Positions 7,233 to 15,127 of a DNA stretch of 64,000 nt are shown in pieces. This DNA comes from Candidatus Dormiibacterota bacterium (GTDB taxonomy: Bacteria > Chloroflexota > Dormibacteria > Dormibacterales > Dormibacteraceae). Location: assembly GCA_003169845.1 (NCBI GenBank), contig PNAG01000002.1, forward strand, positions 1 to 64,000. Direction: 5' to 3'. The translations under genes were made by a program, and so were the position numbers. Numbering within the stretch: position 1 is the stretch's first letter; the number at the start of each line of letters is the position of its first letter. A model generated the notes under the pieces. It did not search any database. It was not told where the DNA came from and saw only the letters and a program-made list of their open reading frames with translations.

Positions 7233-8858
7233 TCAATTCGGGCCCCACCACATAACTCCCAGTTGTACGCTGCGCCTCTCACTCTCGTGAGCACAGCGCT
7301 CAGGCCGATCTAGCGCGGAGGTAGGTGGTTCGAGTCCACTGCGGCCCACCACTGCTTCCGTAACGCGAACCGGCGCAGAGGGAAGCCGGAAGGTTGGGAC
7401 GATGCTGTCCCGGCTCTCAACCCTCACCTCGACCACCAGCTCTTTGAGCAGGGCTTTCCGCTGGCCCGGCGTTCCGTTGAGCATTGCGTCACGGAGAGTT
7501 TCTTTCACGTTGCGCATGACCTCGGCGGTCGGCGCAACGAGCACTTCTGTGCGGTCGGACTCCTTCAGGTCTTCCAGTCGCGCGCGAAGCTCGGCGAGCC
7601 GAGTCTCGAGCGCCTGAACTCGACTGAGGAACCGCATTTCGGGTAAACCACCGGACTCGAAGGCGCTGTAGTAACGCTGGACGGCGGCTTCCGTCTGAGC
7701 GATCTCGGCTTCTAGTCGCCGGACCTCTGACCGATGGCTGGGCGCTCGCTGCGCCGCCTTTAGACGCGAGGCGTCGATGGCGGCCTTCACCAGCCTCGTA
7801 TCGGCGTACGTGGCGAGCAGAGACTCCAGAACGGCCTCGTCGAGTTTGTCCGCCCGCAGGACGTCGGAGCGGCAGCCTTGGCTGCCATGGCGATTGCGCG
7901 AGAAGCACGTGTAATACCGATACCGAGCGCTCCGGCCATGTGCGGCCGTCCCGATGTAACGCCGCCCGCAGGCTGCGCAGACGACGAGCCCGCTGAGCAG
8001 GAAGTCGGTCGTGTTGCTCCGCCGCGTCGAGGCATCGTCGCCACGCTTGCGGAGCAGGCGCTGAGCCTGGGCGAACATTTCGGGCTCAATCAGCGGAGGG
8101 TGCGGAGCCTCGTACTCGACGTCGCGGAAAGCGATCTTGCCGACGTACACAGGGTTGCGCAGGACGCCGAGAACGCCGACGTGGCTCCAGAGGTGACCGG
8201 GGCGCGAACGGTGGCCGTGTTGCGACAGATAAGTGGCGACTCCGCGGGCACCTAGGTGCTTCCTGGCGTAGAGATCGAAGATGAGGCGGACGACCGGAGC
8301 CTCGGGTTCGTTCGGTTCGAGTAGCGCGGTGTCGCGGTTGAGGCGATAGCCATACGGTGCATGTCCACCCAGCCACTCGCCGCGCGCGGCTTTGCGCTCC
8401 ATGCCTGCGATCACGCGATCGATCAGCGTGGCGCGCTCGAACTCGGCGAAAACGCCGAGCATCTGGACCATCATCCGGCCCGCCGCAGTACCAGTGTCGA
8501 AGGGTTCTGTCGCGGAGCGGAAGCTCACGCCGGCCTGGTCGAGCTCCTCAAGGAGCTGCGCCAGCGCACGGACGGACCGGCATAGACGGTCGACGCGATA
8601 GACGAGGAGCATGTCGTAGCGCTTCGCGCGAGCATCGGCTAGAGCCTGCTGCAGGCCTGGGCGCTCCAGCGTGGTGCCGCTCATTTGGTCCGTGTAGCGC
8701 CTAGTAAGTTGCCAACTGTCCTGACTCCGGACGTACGATCCCAGGCGTTCCGCTTGGGCTTCGAGCGAGAACGGCTGGTGCTCCTCGTCAGTGGAAATCC
8801 GCGTGTACGTCGCCACGCGAATCGGGCCGATTTCGACAGACTGACGCTTCTTACTCAC
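7233..8858 (-). CDS. Large serine recombinase (phage/ICE-type integrase)
   Basis: 541 residues. Residues 13-155 form the resolvase catalytic domain, with Ser22 (TRISTDEEHQPFSLEAQ) and conserved arginines in YRVDRLCRSV and EFERATLIDRV. Residues about 165-275 are the recombinase domain (GGHAPYGYRLN, VLRNPVYVGK). A zinc ribbon follows (CAACGRRYIG and TCFSRNRHGSQGC), then a coiled coil (VRRLEAEIAQTEAAVQRYY). These parts make a unidirectional site-specific integrase. The last 35 or so residues (SGLEPPTSALDRPER onward) are read antisense through the tRNA-like 3' end at 7318-7351, a mark of integration at that site. The divergent HTH gene at 9208 may act as its directionality factor. Confidence 0.9.
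   Translation of the reverse strand: MSKKRQSVEIGPIRVATYTRISTDEEHQPFSLEAQAERLGSYVRSQDSWQLTRRYTDQMSGTTLERPGLQQALADARAKRYDMLLVYRVDRLCRSVRALAQLLEELDQAGVSFRSATEPFDTGTAAGRMMVQMLGVFAEFERATLIDRVIAGMERKAARGEWLGGHAPYGYRLNRDTALLEPNEPEAPVVRLIFDLYARKHLGARGVATYLSQHGHRSRPGHLWSHVGVLGVLRNPVYVGKIAFRDVEYEAPHPPLIEPEMFAQAQRLLRKRGDDASTRRSNTTDFLLSGLVVCAACGRRYIGTAAHGRSARYRYYTCFSRNRHGSQGCRSDVLRADKLDEAVLESLLATYADTRLVKAAIDASRLKAAQRAPSHRSEVRRLEAEIAQTEAAVQRYYSAFESGGLPEMRFLSRVQALETRLAELRARLEDLKESDRTEVLVAPTAEVMRNVKETLRDAMLNGTPGQRKALLKELVVEVRVESRDSIVPTFRLPSAPVRVTEAVVGRSGLEPPTSALDRPERCAHESERRSVQLGVMWWGPN
7318..7351 (+). other. tRNA-Ile-like 3' fragment (probable attachment site)
   Basis: A T-arm (GGTGG-TTCGAGT-CCACT) is followed by a seven-base acceptor strand GCGGCCC, a discriminator A and CCA. 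It resembles the 3' end of bacterial tRNA-Ile. The matching 5' acceptor half (GGGCCGC) is absent upstream, so this is not a complete tRNA but the 3' piece typically left at the edge of an integrated element. It lies inside the 3' end of the serine recombinase frame. Confidence 0.6.
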
Positions 8859-8882
8859 GGAGACGTCTTATCACGACATTCG

Positions 8883-8903
8883 TTGAAGGGGAATCCCCTT
8901 CAA
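8883..8903. promoter_or_regulatory. Perfect palindrome upstream of the recombinase
   Basis: TTGAAGGGG-AAT-CCCCTTCAA, nine paired bases around a three-base centre, located 25 bases before the recombinase start on its upstream side. It could be an operator for the recombinase or a binding site for the HTH protein encoded at 9208. No T-run follows, so it is not a typical terminator. Confidence 0.4.
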
Positions 8904-9207
8904 GTGTTCGGTGCGATCCGCGAGCATCTCGGCGAGGATTCCGACTGCGCTGGTGAACTGGTCCTCCGACATAGAAACGATCTTCGGCGGCGCTAACAGC
9001 AGGTCGCACGAATCAGTAATTCGAAGGGGCCGGACTCTGACCCCCTTCCGCGCGCGGCTCACTGCGGGTGCCCGCCAGCGGCGAGCGTGCTTTGGCGCCT
9101 GGAGACTTCCCTCGCGGGCAGATCTCACCATATCTAATACATCCCCTTTCAGGACTGTCCGTCTTACCTTGAAGCTGGAAAATGATCTAGTGGAGGCGGT
9201 CGGTCTC

Positions 9208-9780
9208 GTGAAGTTGGATGAGGCCGCCCGGCGGCTGGGCTGCCATGTCGAGACACTCCGCGTACACATCCGGGACGGACGCCTCATAGCCGTTCGCGGA
9301 CCTCATGGCGCTTACTACCTCGATGCTCGGGACGTCGCTACATATCCCCGACCGCAGCGGGGCTGGCCAAAGCCGAGAGAGTTTTCGGATCGCCAGCTGG
9401 GCCAGTCATGGTCTCTGATCGAAGGAACGCTGCCCAAGGCGATGGCTTGGCGCGATCGAGAGCTTGATCTCGTCGATGAGCTTCGTGCGCATCCAAAGCG
9501 AAACCTTCGCCTATTCCGACTACTGTCGGTCCATCGCCTTCGGCGACTCGGGTTGACCTTTAGCCAGATCGCGGCCGAGCTTGGCATCACGTCGCGTCAT
9601 GCCCGCCGCCTCACCGCAGCGAGCGTGTTCCTTGCTCTTCGGCGCGAGCTTGTTCGCAGAGATAAGGCGAAGGCACGAGCGGAGGCGCTGGCTGCCCATC
9701 GCGCGCAGCAAAGCGCGATGGGAGAGGGTGCGCGATCACGTCGTCGCCGACGTGCCTGGGCCACCCGCCCGCGCGCCTGA
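9208..9780 (+). CDS. Double helix-turn-helix protein of the integrated element (excisionase-like)
   Basis: 190 residues from GTG 9208, with GGAGG at 9192-9196; GTG at 9190 is an alternative. Residues 1-50 are a MerR/excisionase-type helix-turn-helix (VKLDEAARRLGCHVETLRVH, IRDGRLIAVRGPHGAYYLDA). Residues about 105-145 form a second HTH (LTFSQIAAELGITSRHARRL). The C-terminus is highly basic (SRRRRRAW). Proteins with an Xis-type HTH next to a serine recombinase often set recombination direction or regulate the element, so that is the likely role here. It is transcribed divergently from the recombinase with the palindrome at 8883 between them. I know no exact family for the two-HTH arrangement. 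Confidence 0.55.
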   Translation: MKLDEAARRLGCHVETLRVHIRDGRLIAVRGPHGAYYLDARDVATYPRPQRGWPKPREFSDRQLGQSWSLIEGTLPKAMAWRDRELDLVDELRAHPKRNLRLFRLLSVHRLRRLGLTFSQIAAELGITSRHARRLTAASVFLALRRELVRRDKAKARAEALAAHRAQQSAMGEGARSRRRRRAWATRPRA

Positions 9781-10310
9781 TTTCGGACGGCGGACAGTCG
9801 CGGAAGATGCAGTGCTTGAACCGAATCGATTGGCATTGCTTGACGCTGACTCCGATCAGCTTATCGGTCGATGTCGAACCGTCCTAGTCCGAATCATGCC
9901 TGTCCGCCTGGACGACTACGCCACCATGACTTCTCGAGTGATTTGAGCTCTACATTGGTGCGCTGCCGCACGGCTCGATTGGTCGGGTCGTTGACGTGTG
10001 TGTTTACGGAGACAGTCCGCGATTGACAGGCTCGGTTTGAACGGCAAATCGGCGCCCAAATGAACTCATCTGCGACCCCTTGAGCGACCCCTCGAACGAC
10101 CCTTACTCCGCACCCTATTGCGAACCCACTTGCGAAACCGCTGCAGCGCCATCGCAAGGAGCTCCCATTCTCCGGGGCGTGGCTTACTTCCGCCACTCGA
10201 TTTTGGGGATTGACTCACAGTACGATCCTGTTGCCACCACGGTGAGGCGCCCTGGATTCCAGTAACGGGACCCCCGGCCGATCACCGAATGAATCGGCGG
10301 CGCAGTGCTG
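9781..10310. other. 530-base gap with 12-base iteron-like repeats
   Basis: No convincing gene. From 10072 to about 10140 there are tandem near-repeats about 12 bases apart: GCGACCCCT at 10072 and 10084, then CGACCCTT, GCACCC, GCGAACCC and GCGAAACC. They could be protein-binding iterons of the neighbouring element or a decayed coding repeat; nothing else supports an origin of replication. Confidence 0.4.
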
Positions 10311-11579
10311 TTACTCAGGCTCCAGGTCGGGAAGGTCGGTAAGGTCCAAGGGAAGCGGACCACGGCCGCCGGCCGCTGTGGAGAAGCCGGTCTGAGGGCC
10401 GGTTCGTGCGTCGAAGGGCGTCACTGACCAGCTCCCGGGTGGTGCCGTTGGCAAAGGACGCTGGCCTGGAAGGGCCGTGCACCTCAACAGCAGACTGCAG
10501 TCGGGCGCGTCACGGATCATCACCCATACCGGCACATTTGGATCACAAGCGTGGAGCGTGAGGCAGTTCCCCAGCTCGTTGGTCTCAGCAATGCTTGTAA
10601 GTGTCTGCAGCGTGACCAGCTTCATGGTCGTGGTCGCGCGGTCGAGCGGGCGGGTCACGAAATCGATCTCGCTTCTCGTCAGGACGCCGAACGGCGGGAA
10701 GCACCCAGGCCTGCTGCGGTCACTCAGACTCGCTAGAGCAGCGCCATTGATGCTGGCGAGGCTTGCCACAATGTCCCCGGAGACTGCATCGACTACTACG
10801 CCCTTCCCGGCGTTACTCCAAACCACCCATACGGGCCGCCCGACCTCGATGGTCGGATTCAGGACCGGGACGTGATTCAGTGGTAGCGACAGGCCCGAGA
10901 GCACTGTATCGACCTCGCCGAACGAAGTGAGAATGGCCTTCGATGCCGAGCCACCGCCAGGAAATCTCGCCAGGGCGCGCTCGCGAGACAAAGTCACAGT
11001 AGGTCGGATCGGGTATGTAAAGGTCGATCCAGGCATGTATTCGACGCTTTGCGCTATCGCAACGACATCAGCCAGCGCCAGCTTGTGTCCGGTTACGAAC
11101 ACTACGATTCCTGCGGATTCCTCCCAGGCGACATTGACGGTCTCGCCAAATGGGGCAATCGCCGACACTCCCGGACGACCTTGGATTGTCACGCTCTGCT
11201 TTTGTTCCTCCCCAAGAAGGTCGGCGGGGGGCAGCGTGGTGTTGTACTTCCCCATCTCGAGCCATGGGCTGTCGCCAGATCCAGCCGTGATGTAGGTCAG
11301 CCAGCCCTGTCCCAGTTCGGTTTCACTGCCCTGCTCTAAGAAGAACCCCGGCGGAAGCAACTGAGGATGCAGCCGCTCGCCCGTCAACCCCGTGACCACG
11401 AGGAACGAAGCCGCGCACTCGCTAAGTGGAGCGCCAAGGAGCGTGTCTTGAGATGGGCCGCTTGTGCGGACTTGAGTACAAGCGCCAAGTAAGGCTCCTA
11501 ATAAGCCGGCCATGAGAACGGTCGCGAGGACTCCCTGTGGCCACGCCAGACGCGATTTGCCGTTTCTCACGGCCAGCAT
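10311..11579 (-). CDS. Putative lipoprotein of unknown function
   Basis: 422 residues beginning with a basic stretch and a hydrophobic segment ending in the lipobox LLGAC (Cys34), so it should be lipid-anchored outside the membrane. The rest has no transmembrane segment and is rich in Thr, Ser, Pro and Gly, with paired cysteines (GNCLTLHACDPN, DCSLLLRC). I recognise no catalytic motif. The region IEVGRPVWVVWSNAGKGVVVDA followed by SGDIVASLASINGAA looks like a small beta domain of the PepSY/DUF4367 kind, but the resemblance is weak. The gene is single, with element sequence upstream and repeat A2 on the far side. Confidence 0.6.
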   Translation of the reverse strand: MLAVRNGKSRLAWPQGVLATVLMAGLLGALLGACTQVRTSGPSQDTLLGAPLSECAASFLVVTGLTGERLHPQLLPPGFFLEQGSETELGQGWLTYITAGSGDSPWLEMGKYNTTLPPADLLGEEQKQSVTIQGRPGVSAIAPFGETVNVAWEESAGIVVFVTGHKLALADVVAIAQSVEYMPGSTFTYPIRPTVTLSRERALARFPGGGSASKAILTSFGEVDTVLSGLSLPLNHVPVLNPTIEVGRPVWVVWSNAGKGVVVDAVSGDIVASLASINGAALASLSDRSRPGCFPPFGVLTRSEIDFVTRPLDRATTTMKLVTLQTLTSIAETNELGNCLTLHACDPNVPVWVMIRDAPDCSLLLRCTALPGQRPLPTAPPGSWSVTPFDARTGPQTGFSTAAGGRGPLPLDLTDLPDLEPE

Positions 11580-11837
11580 TTTGCGCTCGCAGAATGCCTA
11601 TTGCGCGCCAACTACTGTGCCGTTGCCTCAGATGGTCGGCGGCCCACTTTGCGTAGCGCTCGGATGCAAACGCGGGCCGCGATAACCTAGCACGTGTGGG
11701 ACGACGGCCCAGGCGACTGCGCTAAATCCAAATCCGCGCCCCCAGTACGGTCGGTTGGTTCGCGTTACGGTAGGTACGGCCCACCTCTGAGGACTCGAAC
11801 CTTGTCGCCTGTTGGGTTAGGTAGTTCGCCGTGGCTG
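11580..11837. other. Gene-free spacer before repeat A2
   Basis: No gene seen. GGACTCGAACCTTG at about 11797 is the reverse complement of a tRNA T-arm (GGTTCGAGTCC), possibly another degraded tRNA end near a family A repeat. Confidence 0.3.
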
Positions 11838-11878
11838 TATATCCAGTCCGAGGCACTTCAAGGCATCGCCTTCCACCT
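11838..11878 (+). repeat. Family A dispersed repeat, copy A2
   Basis: The core TATATCCAGTCCGAGGCACT continues to GGCATCGCCTTCCACCT. It is preceded by AGTTCGCCGTGGCTG, the same left flank as copy A1. Confidence 0.8.
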
Positions 11879-11956
11879 AATGGGGATGCATCGGCCCGAA
11901 TAGGCTGATGGAGCCGAGCTGGTAGCGGTCGAGCCCTTCCTTCGACAAAGTCGATG

Positions 11957-13072
11957 TCAGGCGGTGGCCGCGGCTGTAGCCGTGGCGGTAGTTTGTTGGG
12001 CGACTCGCCCTGCCTCGGCCAACCGCGTTGCAATCGTCTCCGCTACAAACGCGGCATCGGGGCCCTGGCCTCCGATCAAACCGGAAGCCAGGCGCGTCTG
12101 GAAGGGCAGGCCCATGAAGTAAAGCCCGTTCGCACCGTCGGCGACTCCCCCGACGTGTTTCGGGTAGCCGTCGTCGCCGGCGACCGGGAATCGGATCCAC
12201 GAGTAGTCGCGAGCGAACCCCGTGCACCACACGATGGTCTCCGGCTGCAACCGGCGCCCGCCATCGCAAACAGGAAAGCCTGCGTCGACGGCGGTCACCC
12301 TTGGCGCGCGCTCGACGCCGGCGGCCAGGGCCTCGCGCATCGAGACTCGGATGAGGGGCGCGCCGTGGTGAAGGACGAACGGCTTCATCCGCCGTCCCAT
12401 GGGGGTTCGGACCGAGGCGATCTTGTTGGCGTAGAACCAAAAGAACTTTCCCTCGAACGCGTAGAAGATGGGCGGAATGGTGCCCGTTCCACGGCCTGCC
12501 AGCACCGTTTTGTGACCGGCTCGCGCCGCCTCAATCGCAATCTCGACCCCTGACGTACCGGCGCCGACCACGAGAACGTCGCCGGTCAGCTGCAACGCGT
12601 TCTTGTATGCGGATGCATGAAACTGGCGAATCGCGGGTTTGATGTCCTCCGCCAGGGCGGGCACCTTAGGTCCCTGGTAACCGGTAGCGACCACGACATG
12701 GCCGGCGGCGATCGTCCCAGCGCTCGTCTCCAGCCGGTAGCCGTCGCCACTCCGCTCCAGGCTCAACGCGCGGACCCCGGTGCGAATGGGCAGGCGATGC
12801 TCGAGCCCGTAGGCCTGGAGGTAGTCCGCCAGCTGGTTCTTGTCGGGGAAGCTGTCGGGCGGCGCTGGGAACTTAGAGCCCGGAAGGCTATCGAACCGGG
12901 CAGGCGTGAACAGGCGGAGCGAGTCCCAACGGTTCCGCCATTGGTTTCCGACCTGGCTCCCGGCTTCCAGCACGACGTGGCCCACACCTCGTCGCGCCAA
13001 CTCGTAGGCGCTCGCGAGGCCGGCCTGGCCGGCTCCGATGACCACGGCGTCCATCTTTTCCACGTCGCCCAT
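11957..13072 (-). CDS. Flavin-containing monooxygenase (FAD/NADPH-dependent)
   Basis: About 371 residues from the ATG at 13072, preceded by AAGGGGACG; an upstream in-frame ATG at 13162 would run through the operator and is rejected. It has an FAD-binding Rossmann fold (DAVVIGAGQAGLASAYELAR), the FMO-type FATGY-like VVVATGYQGPKVP, a second NADPH-binding GxGxxG (DVLVVGAGTSGVEIAIEAA) and the late IVWCTGFARDYSWI. Enzymes of this group oxygenate soft nucleophiles or ketones using O2 and NADPH. It is divergent from a TetR gene with a palindromic operator between, which suggests induction by its substrate. The low-complexity Ala/Thr tail is unusual and ends near repeat A2. Confidence 0.85.
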   Translation of the reverse strand: MGDVEKMDAVVIGAGQAGLASAYELARRGVGHVVLEAGSQVGNQWRNRWDSLRLFTPARFDSLPGSKFPAPPDSFPDKNQLADYLQAYGLEHRLPIRTGVRALSLERSGDGYRLETSAGTIAAGHVVVATGYQGPKVPALAEDIKPAIRQFHASAYKNALQLTGDVLVVGAGTSGVEIAIEAARAGHKTVLAGRGTGTIPPIFYAFEGKFFWFYANKIASVRTPMGRRMKPFVLHHGAPLIRVSMREALAAGVERAPRVTAVDAGFPVCDGGRRLQPETIVWCTGFARDYSWIRFPVAGDDGYPKHVGGVADGANGLYFMGLPFQTRLASGLIGGQGPDAAFVAETIATRLAEAGRVAQQTTATATAAATA

Positions 13073-13099
13073 TTGCTCGTCCCCTTCAGTAGCTATGCA

Positions 13100-13140
13100 A
13101 TCACTGCAGTGATACTGCAGTCTCTGCGGTGGTACTGTAG
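13100..13140. promoter_or_regulatory. TetR operator cluster between monooxygenase and TetR genes
   Basis: ATCACTGCAGTGAT (13100-13113) is a perfect 14-bp palindrome. ACTGCAGT recurs at 13114-13121, followed by CTGCGGTGGTACTGTAG as a third, imperfect half-site pair. The whole cluster fills the 76-base divergent promoter region, as expected for autoregulation by the adjacent TetR protein. Confidence 0.7.
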
Positions 13141-13148
13141 CGGCCAGG

Positions 13149-13766
13149 ATGCCGGACGTCAAGGCGGAACGGCCTTCTTATCGACAGCGGCAGGCGCTCG
13201 AGACACGCCGCCTGATCGCGCGGGCGGCGCGGGCGCTGTTCACCGAGCACGGCTACGCGGCGACCAGCATCGAGGCGGTCGCCTCGGAGGCCGGGGTGTC
13301 GCCGCGCACCGTCTACGCGAGCTTCGGGACCAAAAAGGCGATCCTGGGCGCCATCTGCGAGGAGTGGCTGATGGAGGCGGGCGTGATGGAAGCAATCGCC
13401 ACCGGCCTGGCCGACCCCGACCTGGGCCGCCGGCTGGCACTGGTGGCGCGTACGAGCCGCCGCCAGTGGGAGTCGGATCGCGGCGTCCGTCGGATGCTCG
13501 GCAGCGCCGCGGCGTCAGACGCCGACGTGGCGAGGATGATCGCGGGCTGGACGGCCGATCGGGCGCGCTCGTTCCACCAGCTCGTGGAGGGGCTGGAAGG
13601 GCAGCTTCGCGATGAAGTCGATGGAAGGCGGGCCGGGGCGCTCATCCGCGCGCTGTCGGCAGCCGAGGTCTACTCCGAGCTGGTTGACGGCGAGGGCTGG
13701 ACGCCGGCCGAGTACGAGGCCTGGCTGGCGGGACTTCTCACGGACGTGCTGCTGCGGCAGCGCTGA
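13149..13766 (+). CDS. TetR/AcrR family transcriptional regulator
   Basis: 205 residues. Residues 15-65 hold the TetR helix-turn-helix (ARALFTEHGYAATSIEAVAS, then SEAGVSPRTVYASFGTKKAI). The remainder is a helical ligand-binding domain ending in WTPAEYEAWLAGLLTDVLL, of the common TetR C-terminal type. It is divergent from the flavin monooxygenase, with a palindrome cluster directly before the ATG, so it most likely represses both genes until a ligand binds. The ligand is unknown. Confidence 0.9.
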   Translation: MPDVKAERPSYRQRQALETRRLIARAARALFTEHGYAATSIEAVASEAGVSPRTVYASFGTKKAILGAICEEWLMEAGVMEAIATGLADPDLGRRLALVARTSRRQWESDRGVRRMLGSAAASDADVARMIAGWTADRARSFHQLVEGLEGQLRDEVDGRRAGALIRALSAAEVYSELVDGEGWTPAEYEAWLAGLLTDVLLRQR

Positions 13767-13966
13767 TCGATCGGTGGTGTCGAGAGCGGGAGTCGACCCG
13801 CACGAGGTTGCCCTGGTTTTTGGGACGAGTTCAAACCCTCGAAAATGGTCTCGGTTGATGGGCCCCGCCTTTGGTGGAGTCGGCATGGTGGACATCTCAT
13901 GCCGATTTCCATGGAGGACCATGCCAAAAGAGGTACCCGCTGGATGTTAGCCCGCCGCACGGGGCT
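13767..13966. other. Gene-free spacer
   Basis: I see no gene or clear signal between the TetR stop and repeat A3, although short stretches are GC-skewed like coding sequence. Confidence 0.3.
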
Positions 13967-14061
13967 GGGCTGTGAGGCCGTCCGAGTTCAAGCGCGTCGT
14001 ATATCCAGTCGGAGGCACGTCAAGACGTCGCCTTCCACCTCCACGTGGGTCCGAGTCCGCC
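13967..14061 (+). repeat. Family A dispersed repeat, copy A3 (long form)
   Basis: A long copy. It starts GGGCTGTGAGGCCGTCCGAG, passes TTCAAGCGCG and the core from 14000, and ends GGGTCCGAGTCCGCC, which resembles a tRNA T-arm. The same left flank occurs in copies A6 and A8, and GGCTGTGAGGCCGTCCG also occurs alone at about 39216. After it, GGCGGCGTTGACCTGGCTCA near 14145 recurs in near-identical form at about 19002. Confidence 0.8.
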
Positions 14062-14201
14062 CCGCGCGGCTCGCTAGGTCGTTGTTTTAGGTCGAGGTGG
14101 GGAGGAGAGCGCACGGGCCCTCGACGCGATGAATACCGGGCCGGCGGCGTTGACCTGGCTCAGCCCAGGGAGTCTCCCGGTCAAGGTGTCAAATAAGGTG
14201 G

Positions 14202-15122
14202 TTACGCCCGTGCCGGCAGGTGGCTGAAGAAGTCCCAGACCACCTCAGTAGCATTTGGCTCACCCGGTAGGGCATCCTCCGGTCCGAACCAGCTGTGGTC
14301 AGCTCCGGTAACAGCCTCCAGAACTACAAGCGTCCCTTCGCGGCATCCACTCCACGTCGATATCTGGGTGATGCCGCTCCGAGTCATCGTGGGCGTGTTG
14401 GCGCAGCCATCCAGGGTTGCCCATCGCGTCATGAAAGAGATCGTGGATGGAAAATGCCCGAGGCCTGCAGTGAAGCCCCCGTCGAAGGGCACGAGGGAAT
14501 CTGCGGTGCCATGCATCTCCAGGACCGAAATCGGCCGAGCCGGACTACAAGCATCGGTGACTAAAGCCCCCGAAACAGATGCGATGCCAGCGATTCGATC
14601 AGACAGTTCGCACGCGAGGCGGTGGGCCATCGCGCCACCGTTAGACATACCCGTAACGAATATTCGTTTCGGATCGACGCGCCCACCGCTCACCAGCCGG
14701 TCCACCAGTGCACGGATGAATCCGACGTCGTCGTTACTGTTATGACCGCAACAGCTACCGGCATTCCATGAGTTGTTCAGGCCTTGCGGATACACGACGA
14801 TGAATCCGCCCTGCGTTGCCTGGTCGTCGAAATGGGAGCTTGTCTCCATTTCGGTTGAGTCCACCGTATAACCGTGGATCGCAACAACCAATGGGACCAG
14901 CTCCGTCGGATCCAAGGAGAGAGGACTGAATATGGTGTAGCTCCGCAGCTCGCCGCTGACGGTCATGGTGGCGTTCTGAATCGCGCTGGGACTTTGACTC
15001 GGCATTCGGGCTGCGACCGAGCCACCGCACGCACTGGCGCCCATGATTACCGCGGCGAAAATGCCGAACCCCGACTTCGGTATCGACCTCCGACAAGCAA
15101 CTGGGGATATGTTGTTGCCCAT
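14202..15122 (-). CDS. Secreted lipoprotein esterase of the PHB-depolymerase/LpqC type
   Basis: 306 residues with a hydrophobic N-terminus ending near Cys32 (IMGASACGG), a probable lipobox. The alpha/beta-hydrolase core shows the oxyanion region VVAIHGYTVDS, the nucleophile elbow VTGMSNGGAM (Ser160), the acid in MHGTADSLVPFDGG and the histidine in TGADHSWFG, so the triad is complete. LpqC-type and PHB-depolymerase-like enzymes cleave short or polymeric esters outside the cell, including feruloyl or hydroxybutyrate esters. Six bases separate it from the beta-propeller gene upstream, so it is probably in the ECF sigma operon. Confidence 0.8.
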   Translation of the reverse strand: MGNNISPVACRRSIPKSGFGIFAAVIMGASACGGSVAARMPSQSPSAIQNATMTVSGELRSYTIFSPLSLDPTELVPLVVAIHGYTVDSTEMETSSHFDDQATQGGFIVVYPQGLNNSWNAGSCCGHNSNDDVGFIRALVDRLVSGGRVDPKRIFVTGMSNGGAMAHRLACELSDRIAGIASVSGALVTDACSPARPISVLEMHGTADSLVPFDGGFTAGLGHFPSTISFMTRWATLDGCANTPTMTRSGITQISTWSGCREGTLVVLEAVTGADHSWFGPEDALPGEPNATEVVWDFFSHLPARA

Positions 15123-15127
15123 GAGAC

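Noticed and set aside
7239..7351. Complete tRNA gene near the recombinase end
   Set aside because: Only the T-arm, acceptor 3' strand and CCA fold; no matching 5' acceptor, D-arm or anticodon arm is upstream.
10072..10140. Plasmid-type replication origin from iterons
   Set aside because: No replication initiator gene, DnaA box or AT-rich unwinding zone nearby; only the repeats are supported.
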